Shown: positions 8,734 to 17,824 of the stretch, piece by piece | Layout: each line of letters starts with the position of its first letter | Numbering within the stretch: the stretch's first letter is position 1 | Source: Porticoccaceae bacterium | GTDB lineage: Bacteria; Pseudomonadota; Gammaproteobacteria; Pseudomonadales; Porticoccaceae | Reading direction: 5' to 3' | Assembly: GCA_018664075.1 (NCBI GenBank) | Contig: JABJOY010000070.1 | Location: forward strand, 1-64,000 | DNA length: 64,000 nucleotides | Notes under the pieces: model-generated | Told to the model about the DNA's origin: nothing | Database searches by the model: none | Seen by the model: the letters and a program-made list of their open reading frames with translations, nothing else | Position numbers and translations under genes: made by a program

Positions 8734-10545
8734 ATGTCCATTGAAAACTTGCGTAATATTGCGATCATCGCCCACGTTGACCACGGTAAAACTACTCTGG
8801 TTGATAAACTCCTGAGCCAGTCCGGGACTCTCGACCGCAAAGATGTCGGCTCCGAGCGTTTGATGGACTCCAATGACCAGGAAAAAGAGCGCGGCATCAC
8901 CATTCTGGCTAAAAATACCGCGATCAACTGGAATGACTACCGCATTAATATTGTAGATACACCAGGTCACGCCGATTTCGGTGGTGAGGTTGAGCGCGTT
9001 CTATCCATGGTCGACTCTGTGTTGCTGCTGGTTGATGCAGTTGACGGGCCAATGCCCCAGACGCGCTTTGTAACCTCCAAAGCTTTTGAGCAGGGCCTGC
9101 GACCCATTGTTGTTATCAACAAGGTTGACCGCCCGGGCGCCCGCCCGGACTGGGTTATGGATCAGGTATTTGATCTGTTCGACAGTCTCGGTGCTACAGA
9201 CGAACAACTGGATTTCCCGGTAATCTACGCCTCCGCATTAAATGGCATTGCCGGCCATGATGTAGACGATATGGCCGAAGATATGACGCCGCTCTACGAA
9301 ATGATTGTTGCCGATGTTCCTTCGCCCAAGGTTGATGTGGACGCGCCATTCCAGATGCAGGTATCAGCCCTGGCCTATGACAGCTATGTTGGTGTTATTG
9401 GTGTCGGTCGTATTACCAGAGGCAAGCTCAAACCTGGTCAGCAGGTAGTTGTGAAAGCTGCTGATGGCAACGAGCGCAAAGGCAAGGTGCTCAACGTAAA
9501 AGGCTATCTAGGTCTTGAACAGGTAGAAACGCAGCTGGCAACTGCTGGCGACATTGTTTGTATCAACGGTATTGACGGACTGGGCATATCAGACACTTTG
9601 TGCGACCCGGATAATATCGAAGCTCTGCCCGCACTGAGTGTAGATGAGCCGACGGTAAGCATGACCTTTATCGTTAACAACTCGCCATTTGCCGGCCTAG
9701 AAGGCAAGTTTGTCACCACCAGAAATATTAAAGACCGTCTGGAGCAAGAACTGATTCACAATGTTGCCCTGCGCGTTAAACAGGGTGATTCCCCGGATAA
9801 GTTTATTGTCTCCGGCCGCGGTGAATTGCACCTGTCGGTACTGATCGAAACCATGCGTCGGGAAGGTTTTGAAATGGGCGTGTCCCGTCCGGAAGTTGTC
9901 ACCAAAGAAGTGGATGGCGAAATCCAGGAGCCCTACGAGCAAGTGGTGATCGATGTAGAAGATCAGCATCAGGGCTCAGTGATGGAAGAGCTGGGCATGC
10001 GCAAAGGCGAGATGACCAATATGGAACCAGACGGCAAAGGTCGCGTGCGACTGGAGTTTATGATTCCTTCCCGGGGGCTGATTGGCTTCCGCGGTGCTTT
10101 TCTCACCTTGACCAGTGGCTCAGGCATTATGACCAGCGTATTTGATCATTATGGCCCTGTGAAAGGCGGCGAAGCTCACAGCCGCCAAAATGGCGCACTG
10201 ATCAGCATGGTTAAGGGCAAAACTGCTGCCTTCGCCCTGTTTAATATCCAGGCCCGAGGGCGTCTGTTCCTCGGCCATGCCATCGATGTTTACGAAGGCC
10301 AGATTGTCGGCATTCACTCCCGGGGCAATGATCTGGTGGTCAACCCGATCAAGGGCAAACAGCTGACCAATGTTCGTGCCTCAGGCACAGACGAAGCTCT
10401 GACACTGGTACCACCAATCAGGCATACCCTTGAGCAGGCTCTGGAATTTATCGAAGATGATGAGCTGGTAGAAGTAACCCCCCAGAGCATTCGCCTGCGT
10501 AAAAAGCTGCTAACTGAGAACCTGCGCAAACGCGCACCAAAATAA
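8734..10545 (+). CDS. typA: Ribosome-associated GTPase TypA/BipA
   Basis: TypA/BipA is a translational GTPase of the EF-G family that aids 50S assembly and stress and cold adaptation. The ATG at 8734 ([21 protein letters not shown]) is chosen over an in-frame start at 8677, because the family begins here and AGG lies eight bases upstream. The result is 603 residues, the usual length. The G motifs are clear: [10 protein letters not shown] (G1), ERGITI (G2), [11 protein letters not shown] (G3) and NKVDRPGA (G4). They are followed by EF-G-like domains II, III and V and the BipA C-terminal domain ([21 protein letters not shown]). Synteny with glnA matches Pseudomonas, apart from the GGDEF gene inserted before it. 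Confidence 0.98.
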   Translation: MSIENLRNIAIIAHVDHGKTTLVDKLLSQSGTLDRKDVGSERLMDSNDQEKERGITILAKNTAINWNDYRINIVDTPGHADFGGEVERVLSMVDSVLLLVDAVDGPMPQTRFVTSKAFEQGLRPIVVINKVDRPGARPDWVMDQVFDLFDSLGATDEQLDFPVIYASALNGIAGHDVDDMAEDMTPLYEMIVADVPSPKVDVDAPFQMQVSALAYDSYVGVIGVGRITRGKLKPGQQVVVKAADGNERKGKVLNVKGYLGLEQVETQLATAGDIVCINGIDGLGISDTLCDPDNIEALPALSVDEPTVSMTFIVNNSPFAGLEGKFVTTRNIKDRLEQELIHNVALRVKQGDSPDKFIVSGRGELHLSVLIETMRREGFEMGVSRPEVVTKEVDGEIQEPYEQVVIDVEDQHQGSVMEELGMRKGEMTNMEPDGKGRVRLEFMIPSRGLIGFRGAFLTLTSGSGIMTSVFDHYGPVKGGEAHSRQNGALISMVKGKTAAFALFNIQARGRLFLGHAIDVYEGQIVGIHSRGNDLVVNPIKGKQLTNVRASGTDEALTLVPPIRHTLEQALEFIEDDELVEVTPQSIRLRKKLLTENLRKRAPK

Positions 10546-10626
10546 GCAGCTGACCCCAGGGTCTAAACTTCGATTTCTGTGTCATTGTGAGCTATTATTT
10601 AGTGAATAATGCATGGAAGTCGAAGT

Positions 10627-11658
10627 ATGTCCAAGAAGGATAACAAAGATCTAGTCACTGGCGGTTTTCTGTCTTTTTCTCTGATGGCCCAGGAAATTAT
10701 CGCCATCATGTTCGCCTTTTACTCCTACCGCCAGGGCGAAATGGGCCTGGCCACCTTCTACCTTGCCATTGCTGGCGTGCTTATCGTTGCAATGGGCATT
10801 TTCTATATTTTTGAACATCACAGCCTGGCCAGACTGCTGCTGGCCACCACATTGTTTGTCGGCTTTTTCTTTCTGCTGGTGGGAGCCTCTGATCCAACAT
10901 CGTTAATGTGGTGCCTGACCATTGTGCCTGTGCTGGTCGGGGCCTTTGGCCACCGCCAGAGCCTCACCATGCTGATCGCCCTGTTTACCGCATCCACCTG
11001 GATTCTCTGCGGCGGAACCATGCCGTTCCCGGTGCCTGAATACAGTGATATTCTGGTGGTTCGGTTTCTGTCGTCCTACGCCATTATCGCCGCCTTTGCG
11101 ATTGCCATGGACAACTCCCGCTTTGACAGCCTGAGCAAGTACCAGGACCTGTCATCGAGAGTGGATGAAATTACCCATCAGGATGTACTGACACAGCTCC
11201 CTAATCGCCACAGCATGGAAGGCCATTTAGCGCTTAAATACCAGCAGTACCGACTGGTTAATGAGCCATTTTCCATACTGCTGGCCGACCTGGATAACTT
11301 TAAATTTATCAATGACCGCTATGGCCATGATGTGGGGGATGAAATTCTCTATGCCATTGGTCAGATGCTGCAGGAACCGCTGCGGGACGAGGATATTGTT
11401 GCGCGCTGGGGGGGCAATGAGTTTATGGTGCTGTTGCCCACCGCCAACAGCGAGGCCGCTGTCAATATCGCCGAGCGCCTGCGCACCAAAGCCACAGAGA
11501 TTGAAATGCAGGCACAGGGGGACAGGTTGCGGATTTCTCTCAGTGTGGGTGTAGCCTCAATCGATAAGTGCACCGGCGTGGATGATTTAATGTCGACGGC
11601 GGAAAATGGCCTCTATCAGGCCAAGCATATGGGCCGGGATATGGTGGTGGTAGGCTAG
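10627..11658 (+). CDS. Membrane GGDEF-family protein with GGNEF signature
   Basis: This 343-residue protein has about six hydrophobic segments in residues 10-170, a short linker, and a C-terminal GGDEF domain (about 180-343; DVLTQLPNRHSMEGHL onward). The signature reads GGNEF at 262-266. The third position is normally Asp or Glu and takes part in metal binding and catalysis, so cyclase activity is doubtful. The inhibitory I-site RDED (253-256) is intact at the canonical five-residue spacing, so it could act as a c-di-GMP receptor instead. I chose the ATG at 10627, which has GGAAG about eight bases upstream, over the ATG at 10609. It ends three bases from the convergent tag gene. Confidence 0.9.
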   Translation: MSKKDNKDLVTGGFLSFSLMAQEIIAIMFAFYSYRQGEMGLATFYLAIAGVLIVAMGIFYIFEHHSLARLLLATTLFVGFFFLLVGASDPTSLMWCLTIVPVLVGAFGHRQSLTMLIALFTASTWILCGGTMPFPVPEYSDILVVRFLSSYAIIAAFAIAMDNSRFDSLSKYQDLSSRVDEITHQDVLTQLPNRHSMEGHLALKYQQYRLVNEPFSILLADLDNFKFINDRYGHDVGDEILYAIGQMLQEPLRDEDIVARWGGNEFMVLLPTANSEAAVNIAERLRTKATEIEMQAQGDRLRISLSVGVASIDKCTGVDDLMSTAENGLYQAKHMGRDMVVVG

Positions 11659-11661
11659 CGT

Positions 11662-12240
11662 TTAACGGCACTGGGCGTGGCGATAGCAATCTGTCGTATG
11701 GTCATTGACCAGCCCCATAGCCTGCATATGGGCGTAGCAGATAGTGCTACCAAAAAATTTAAACCCACGCTTTTTCATATCTTTGCTAATGCTGTCTGAC
11801 AGCGCTGTTGAAGCAGGAATTTCAGCATGACTGGCCCAGTGATTGACGATAGGCGTGCCATCCACATAGTCCCAGAAATACTTACTAAAACTGCCGAATT
11901 CCGCCTGCACCTCCATAAAACAGCGCGCATTGGAGACAGCACTATTGATCTTTAATCGATTGCGCACAATGCCAGCGTCCGCGACACAGCGGTCAATATC
12001 ATGCTCGCTGAATGCAGCAACTTTTTCTACTTCAAAGTCGGCAAAAGCTCTGCGGTAATTTTCCCGTTTGCGCAAAATGGTGATCCAGGACAGTCCAGCC
12101 TGAGCCCCCTCCAGCAGCACAAATTCAAATAGCTTGTTATCATCCCTGCAGGGCACACCCCATTCCTGATCATGGTACTGTTGATAGAGTGGATCATCAC
12201 CGCACCAAGTACAACGAGTACAGCCAGTAACCTTATTCAT
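11662..12240 (-). CDS. tag: DNA-3-methyladenine glycosylase I
   Basis: Tag removes 3-methyladenine from alkylated DNA as the first step of base excision repair. The 192-residue length is normal. The zinc ligands line up with E. coli Tag: Cys10 and His23 in CTWCGDDPLYQQYHDQEWG, and His181 and Cys185 in NDHTTDC near the C terminus. The core motifs EGAQAGLSW (helix-hairpin-helix region) and FGSTICYAHMQA are present. An AAGG ribosome site lies before the ATG. The gene is divergent from the peptidase gene, with a 110-base gap. No regulatory site such as an Ada box is apparent. Confidence 0.97.
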   Translation of the reverse strand: MNKVTGCTRCTWCGDDPLYQQYHDQEWGVPCRDDNKLFEFVLLEGAQAGLSWITILRKRENYRRAFADFEVEKVAAFSEHDIDRCVADAGIVRNRLKINSAVSNARCFMEVQAEFGSFSKYFWDYVDGTPIVNHWASHAEIPASTALSDSISKDMKKRGFKFFGSTICYAHMQAMGLVNDHTTDCYRHAQCR

Positions 12241-12350
12241 AACAAAGCCTTGTCCATAGGTATAAAGGGTAAAAAGTAATCTAGCCAGTCAGGATTGTCT
12301 ATATTAATCTGCACATACTCTGTGTCATCCGCCCAAGGAACTAAAGCCCC

Positions 12351-13313
12351 ATGCGCAAAGCATTTCCCGCCATCCGCCCCTATCAGACTCACCGCATCGC
12401 CGTAACCGCGCCCCATAAACTGCATGTGGAGGAGTCCGGCAATCCAGAGGGAATTCCCGTTCTGTTTGTGCATGGCGGGCCGGGAGGTGGCACCAGAGCA
12501 GCAGATCGCTGCTTTTTTGACCCGGATAAATATCGCATTATTTTGTTTGATCAGCGCGGCGCCGGGCAATCCACGCCCCATGCCGAACTCGAAAGCAACA
12601 ACACCAGTGCTCTGGTCGAGGATATTGAAACCATTCGAAAAGCGCTGAAGGTTGATCGCTGGGTGGTTTTCGGCGGTTCCTGGGGCTCAACCCTGGGACT
12701 GGTCTACGCGCAGACCTATCCTGAACTGGTGATAGGTCTAATTCTGCGTGGAATATTTTTGTGCCGCGACGAAGATATCCACTGGTTCTATCAGCAGGGT
12801 GCCAACCATGTGTTTCCCGAATACTGGCAGCAATATATCCAGGTGATTCCACCCCGGGAGCGCAACGATATGCTCGGCGCTTTTTATCGGCGACTAACCG
12901 GGGACAATGAGATTGAGCGCATGGCCGCAGCCAAAGCCTGGTCTATCTGGGAGGGCCGCTGCTCCACACTACATGCCAATGAAAATCTGGTTGATCATTT
13001 TTCCAACCCCCATCTGGCCATGGCAATGGCGCGCATCGAGGCACATTATTTTGTTCACAAGGCATTTCTTGAGCCCAACCAGATCCTCAACAATGCCCAG
13101 CGGCTAAAAGATATTCCCGGCACCATAATCCATGGACGCTACGATATGGTCTGTCCGGTTAATCAGGCTATCGCCCTGAGTGATGCTTGGCCAGAAGCCG
13201 AGCTAAAAATAATCGGTGATGCCGGCCATTCTTCTAGCGAACCAAGTACCACTGATGCTTTAATTGCAGCTACAGAAAAACTGGCATATCGGATTAATAC
13301 ACAGAGCGAGTGA
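12351..13313 (+). CDS. pip: Proline iminopeptidase (alpha/beta hydrolase, S33)
   Basis: This cytoplasmic enzyme removes N-terminal proline from peptides. The 320-residue protein has the oxyanion motif HGGPGGG (41-47), the DQRGAGQS strand-turn, and a nucleophile elbow GGSWGS with Ser110. The later acid and base residues are in GRYDMVCP and GDAGHSSSEP. A helical cap domain lies between about 145 and 240. Length and motifs fit the bacterial Pip family rather than a general hydrolase. dtd follows three bases later, so the two genes are probably co-transcribed. Confidence 0.95.
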   Translation: MRKAFPAIRPYQTHRIAVTAPHKLHVEESGNPEGIPVLFVHGGPGGGTRAADRCFFDPDKYRIILFDQRGAGQSTPHAELESNNTSALVEDIETIRKALKVDRWVVFGGSWGSTLGLVYAQTYPELVIGLILRGIFLCRDEDIHWFYQQGANHVFPEYWQQYIQVIPPRERNDMLGAFYRRLTGDNEIERMAAAKAWSIWEGRCSTLHANENLVDHFSNPHLAMAMARIEAHYFVHKAFLEPNQILNNAQRLKDIPGTIIHGRYDMVCPVNQAIALSDAWPEAELKIIGDAGHSSSEPSTTDALIAATEKLAYRINTQSE

Positions 13314-13316
13314 CAT

Positions 13317-13754
13317 TTGTACGGACTTATTCAGCGGGTATCATCAGCCTCAGTAGCCATAGATCAGCAGATTAATGGTCAGATTGATCAGGGCGTGTTG
13401 CTGCTACTGGGCATTGAAAAAACCGATTCCCAAAGCACGGTCGACAAGCTGCTGCACAGAGTGCTGAACTACAGGTTATTTTCAGATGAGAAGGACAAGA
13501 TGAATCTTTCTCTGCTGGATATTAATGGCGGCCTGCTGGTTATTTCCCAGTTCACCCTGGCTGCAGATACCAACAAAGGGCTGCGCCCCAGCTTTTCTTC
13601 AGCGGCACCCCCAGAGCAAGCAGAGAGCCTGTACAACCACTTTTTAGCTCAGGCTCGGGCTCAGCACGGTAAGATTGAGAGCGGTATTTTTGCGGCTGAT
13701 ATGCAGGTATCACTGTGCAACGATGGGCCAGTGACCTTTAATTTAAGGGTCTAG
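13317..13754 (+). CDS. dtd: D-aminoacyl-tRNA deacylase
   Basis: Dtd removes D-amino acids wrongly attached to tRNA. The 145-residue product carries the family's start (LIQRVSSASV), the catalytic-site motif SQFTLAADTNKGLRPSF around residue 78-94, and the C-terminal NDGPVTFNL cross-subunit motif. The start codon is TTG at 13317, three bases after the pip stop codon. There is only a weak ribosome site, so translation probably depends on coupling to pip. The last four bases overlap the convergent mpl gene. Confidence 0.96.
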   Translation: MYGLIQRVSSASVAIDQQINGQIDQGVLLLLGIEKTDSQSTVDKLLHRVLNYRLFSDEKDKMNLSLLDINGGLLVISQFTLAADTNKGLRPSFSSAAPPEQAESLYNHFLAQARAQHGKIESGIFAADMQVSLCNDGPVTFNLRV

Positions 13755-15106
13755 GAACCTGCCTCAAGGCATTTAGTCAGGCGGCTGTGAAAACCCTCAA
13801 AACCCCCATTGCTCATAATCACAATATGAGTCTTTGAATCTACTGCGGAAGTAGTAAGCGCTAACAAACTTTCAATGCTGTCGGTGGCCTCTGCAGGCAC
13901 AGGACAGGCCTCTGCAACTGCATTGATATCCCAGTCAATGCGCGGGTTTTGATACCACAGAACCTGGTCAGCCTCAGCCACAGCAGCACTGAGGCTGTCC
14001 TTGTGAATCCCCAGTCTCATGGTGGCCGAGCGGGGCTCAATTACAGCAATAATCCGCTCCGCCCTAACCTTGGAGCGCAACCCAGCAATTGTGGTTTTGA
14101 TGGCCGTCGGATGATGAGCAAAATCGTCGTAGACACTGACCTGAGAATCCTGGTAGATCAGTTCCATGCGCCGTTTAACCCCGACAAAATCACTCAGCCC
14201 GGCGCAGGCCTGGTCGAGACTGACCCCCACCTGACAGGCCGCAATCACAGCGGCAAGACCATTTGCAACATTGTGCAAGCCAGTTTGCTGCCAGCTCACT
14301 GTGCCCCGGGCAGCGCCATGGATAATGTCAAACTTCGAGCCATCTGCCGCTGACAGTTGATAGTGCCAATCCGAATGCTCACCAAATGGCTGCTGTTGGC
14401 TCCAGCAACCCCGCTCAATCACCCCGCGAACATTTTCATCCCCGCCAGGATATATCACAGTGCCAGTGCTGGGCACTGTGCGCACACAATGGTGGAACTG
14501 TCTCTGGATCGCAGCCAGATCGTCAAAAATATCTGCATGGTCAAATTCGAGATTATTAATCACCAGAGTATCGCTGTGGTAATGCACAAATTTAGAGCGC
14601 TTATCAAAGAAGGCGCTGTCGTATTCATCAGCTTCCACAACGAAGTAATCGCTGTCACTCAGGCGCGCCGATAGCCCTGTGTCCTGAGGCACGCCACCAA
14701 TCAGAAATCCAGGCTCCAGCCCAGCACTATCGAGAATTTTTACCAGCATGCTGCTGGTAGTAGTTTTGCCATGGGTGCCAGCCACAGAGAGCACATGTTT
14801 GTGCCGTAAAATAGTTTCTCCCAGCCACTGGGGGCCGGAGATATAGGGGAGCCGACGGTCGAGCATGGCTTCAACACAGGGATTTCCTCGGGACAGCGCA
14901 TTACCGACTACAATTAGGTCTGGAGCTGGCTGCAATTGCTCGGGGTCAAAGCCCTCAATAAGAACAATACCAGCCTTCTCCAGTTGGGTACTCATGGGCG
15001 GATAGACATTGGCATCGCAGCCAGAAACCGAATGCCCGGCAGCCTTGGCCAACTGTGCCAGACTGCCCATAAAAGTACCGCAGATACCAAGGATATGAAT
15101 ATGCAT
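13751..15106 (-). CDS. mpl: Murein tripeptide ligase Mpl
   Basis: Mpl joins recycled L-Ala-gamma-D-Glu-meso-DAP tripeptide to UDP-MurNAc, saving peptidoglycan precursors. The 451-residue protein is a Mur ligase. It has an N-terminal Rossmann start (HIHILGICGTFMGSLA), the ATP-binding P-loop GTHGKTTTSSML near residue 110, a central domain with EADEYDSAFFDKRSKF, and a C-terminal domain with DDFAHHPTAI. The GTFMG variant at the N terminus and the EADEYD motif are typical of Mpl, in contrast to MurC. It stands alone, divergent from the autotransporter gene. Confidence 0.97.
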   Translation of the reverse strand: MHIHILGICGTFMGSLAQLAKAAGHSVSGCDANVYPPMSTQLEKAGIVLIEGFDPEQLQPAPDLIVVGNALSRGNPCVEAMLDRRLPYISGPQWLGETILRHKHVLSVAGTHGKTTTSSMLVKILDSAGLEPGFLIGGVPQDTGLSARLSDSDYFVVEADEYDSAFFDKRSKFVHYHSDTLVINNLEFDHADIFDDLAAIQRQFHHCVRTVPSTGTVIYPGGDENVRGVIERGCWSQQQPFGEHSDWHYQLSAADGSKFDIIHGAARGTVSWQQTGLHNVANGLAAVIAACQVGVSLDQACAGLSDFVGVKRRMELIYQDSQVSVYDDFAHHPTAIKTTIAGLRSKVRAERIIAVIEPRSATMRLGIHKDSLSAAVAEADQVLWYQNPRIDWDINAVAEACPVPAEATDSIESLLALTTSAVDSKTHIVIMSNGGFEGFHSRLTKCLEAGS

Positions 15107-15198
15107 ATCTGTGTTTTTCCTGTTTGCTCTCGCCCAGCTGATAATGCTGCTAATATAGCCTAAATAGGGATTGATTAGTCATTAAAACCGAGGCTCAG

Positions 15199-17745
15199 GT
15201 GAAAATGGATAATGTAGATTTTCCTCGCCATTCAATCAGCATAGCTGTGCTAACGGCCATTGCACTAGCAGCATCTGCCTGTGGTGGCGGTGGTGGCGGC
15301 ACAGTGCAGTCAACCGGCACAGCGACAGTGCCAGCCCCGACCACCAACAGCTCCCCCATCAGCGGCCCGCCCTATAGTAGTTTCAATGACCAGGATGAAG
15401 ATGCAGATAACTTTGCCGCTACCGCAGCTGGCTTTGAAACCGCCGAATACGAAGGCATGGGTGGTCTGGCGGCAATCCACGCCTCCAGTGCCTATGCCCG
15501 GGGAGCCACGGGAGAGGGGATAACTGTCGGAGTGATAGACTCAGGGGTCTACGAGGAGCATATTGAATTCAGCACTGGCAGCGGCAACAAAGTCAGCTAT
15601 GCAGGTTCTGATTATGGCGGCTCCAACCCCAGAACCGATGAAGCGGTTAGCCATGGCACCCTGGTTGCCGGGATAATCGCCGCCAACCGGGACAACAATC
15701 TCAACACCAACCTCAACATGCATGGTGTGGCCTACGAGGCGAATATTCTTGCCTTTGAAATCCCCCTTGGCTCAGGAGATGGTCCCTATGAGCCTCTTGA
15801 TGAAACCAGTCTCACATTTGGCGATGACAACTACTTTGCCGACCGCTTTACCACCATGGCCAACCAGGTGGATATTATTAATATGAGTTTTGGTTTCTCC
15901 GGCGTGGTGACTTCCTACAGCGCCGCCTCCATAGAAAACTCTCTGGGCAATACAGTAGATGCCCTCAGACAGCAGAATAAAGCCCAGGGGGATCGCGCTA
16001 TCTTTGTCATATCCGCCGGCAATGCATTTGGCGATCTGGACGAGTTTAATAGTGAAGTCGACGCCAGTTCACCAGAGTTACTGCCAGGGCTGCCCTATTT
16101 ATTTCCCGAATTGCAGAATCATATGCTCGCCGTTGCTGCGGTTGACAGATCCGGTGCTATCTCCTCCTACTCAAATCACTGTGGCGCAGCCGCCAGCTTC
16201 TGTCTTGCCGCGCCTGGCGGTGGCGATGCCAACGGCGATGGAGACTTTGCCGACAATGAATTAATACTGTCTCCCGTTTCACCTCCGACAGATGGCGAGA
16301 CCGGGGAGAGCTATTATGGTCGCACCATCGGCACCTCCTTTGCAGCACCATTGGTCAGCGGCTCGCTGGCCCTGCTAAAACAGCTTTTCCCCACTGTGGG
16401 CAATCACGAGCTGGTCAACCGGCTGCTGGAAACCGCCAACAAAAATGGCATCTATGCCGATAGCAGTATCTATGGTCAGGGGCTGCTGGATCTGGATGCA
16501 GCCACTAGGCCTGTTGGGGCAATAAGCAGTGCGACTGGTGCCAGCCTGGATAATGGTATGGTCAATCCAGGTCAAACCGGTATCGCTGTCTTCGGTGGCG
16601 CGCTTGGGCAAGGGCTGTCACAAAACCTCAGCCAGTTTAGGGTAACAATGTTCGACCAACTGGGCTTTCCCTTCCAGCAAAGTGCCAGCTCAATAGTTCA
16701 GTCCGTGCCTGCCACAGTTATCCCGACACCACTCAGCCATGGCAGTCAGAATATTGCCAGCGGTGGCAGACTACAGCTAGGAGTAGCCTCAGACCCATGG
16801 CAGCGGAGCTTCCGCACAACCGGCAACCCCAATGATCAGGTGCAGGCTGATTACTTTGCCCTGCATTTTCAAGATCAACAGGGCGGCGAACAGTTTGCCG
16901 GGCTAAATGCCAATCCGGGCTGGTTCTTTGGTGTTTACGGTGACGGCGTACTGACCCCGGGCTCTACCGAAGATGACAGTAGCTTTGCCGCACCCTGGTT
17001 GCGCTATGCGCGACAGGGCTGGAGCAGTGGCGGCGCCATAGCAATGGGCTCCAGCAACAGCAAACTGCGACTGGGATTATTTGACGGCACCGCCAGCTGG
17101 AGCCAGTGGCAACCCAGAAGCGACCAGCACAGCAGCGGCGCACTGCTGGAATATACATTGCTGTCCGGGGCTAACGGGCTCAGTATCCAGGCCGGATTTG
17201 TTGAGGAGCAGGACAGCTTCCTCGGCACCAGCATAGGTTCAGCCCTGGGTTCAGTGGAGAGTGGCGATACCTTTTTTACCGGCATTAATGGCTATATGCA
17301 GCTCGGTGGGCAGTGGCAGGCGATTGTTGCCCTTTATTCCGGCACCACTGACCCTGGGCTCAATAGTCAATTTATCAGTATTGATCGGAAAATCAGCAGT
17401 AATTCCTGGGCCCTTGGTCTCCAGGGCAATTCATTGCTGCGCAATAATGACCAGTTAAGCCTGTACCTGAGCCAGCCACTGCGCATTGAAAACGGCGCAG
17501 GCCAGCTTCGCGTCGCCAGTGGCCGCACCATTGATCGACAGGTTATCTATCAGGATCTGCACTTCGACCTGCAGCCCGAAGGCCGCGAGCAACAGCTGGA
17601 ACTAAGCTACCACAGGCCCTGGCAGCTATTACAAAAAGCAGCCTGGTTATCTGCCAGCGCGGGCTATATTTATCAACCTGAGCACAGTGATCTGAGGCCC
17701 AGCCAATTTGAAATGAGAGTTACTGTGAGTATCGCCATCGACTGA
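15199..17745 (+). CDS. Lipoprotein-type subtilisin autotransporter protease
   Basis: This is an 848-residue surface protease. Residues 1-28 form a lipoprotein signal ending in the lipobox LAASAC, with Cys28 followed by six glycines and a Ser/Thr/Pro linker. The S8 peptidase domain (about 85-435) has a full catalytic set: Asp114 (VIDSG), His152 (SHGT), oxyanion Asn275 (SAGN) and Ser380 (GTSFAAP). Residues 550-848 are rich in alternating strands and form a predicted autotransporter beta-barrel. The final residues TVSIAID lack the usual terminal aromatic residue. The overall plan resembles Neisseria NalP. It starts at a GTG (15199), with an ATG two codons later as an alternative. The substrate is unknown. 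Confidence 0.9.
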   Translation: MKMDNVDFPRHSISIAVLTAIALAASACGGGGGGTVQSTGTATVPAPTTNSSPISGPPYSSFNDQDEDADNFAATAAGFETAEYEGMGGLAAIHASSAYARGATGEGITVGVIDSGVYEEHIEFSTGSGNKVSYAGSDYGGSNPRTDEAVSHGTLVAGIIAANRDNNLNTNLNMHGVAYEANILAFEIPLGSGDGPYEPLDETSLTFGDDNYFADRFTTMANQVDIINMSFGFSGVVTSYSAASIENSLGNTVDALRQQNKAQGDRAIFVISAGNAFGDLDEFNSEVDASSPELLPGLPYLFPELQNHMLAVAAVDRSGAISSYSNHCGAAASFCLAAPGGGDANGDGDFADNELILSPVSPPTDGETGESYYGRTIGTSFAAPLVSGSLALLKQLFPTVGNHELVNRLLETANKNGIYADSSIYGQGLLDLDAATRPVGAISSATGASLDNGMVNPGQTGIAVFGGALGQGLSQNLSQFRVTMFDQLGFPFQQSASSIVQSVPATVIPTPLSHGSQNIASGGRLQLGVASDPWQRSFRTTGNPNDQVQADYFALHFQDQQGGEQFAGLNANPGWFFGVYGDGVLTPGSTEDDSSFAAPWLRYARQGWSSGGAIAMGSSNSKLRLGLFDGTASWSQWQPRSDQHSSGALLEYTLLSGANGLSIQAGFVEEQDSFLGTSIGSALGSVESGDTFFTGINGYMQLGGQWQAIVALYSGTTDPGLNSQFISIDRKISSNSWALGLQGNSLLRNNDQLSLYLSQPLRIENGAGQLRVASGRTIDRQVIYQDLHFDLQPEGREQQLELSYHRPWQLLQKAAWLSASAGYIYQPEHSDLRPSQFEMRVTVSIAID

Positions 17746-17824
17746 TTGATTGCACTGTTACCAAGGTCGTCAGTGCAGTAAGATGGCGCCCATTCTAAAT
17801 GGACTATTGGGAAAACTGGATTTT

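Noticed and set aside
10552-10563. GACCC-CA-GGGTC palindrome after typA
   Set aside because: The two-base loop is too tight for a stable hairpin, and there is no T-run, so I do not call a terminator.
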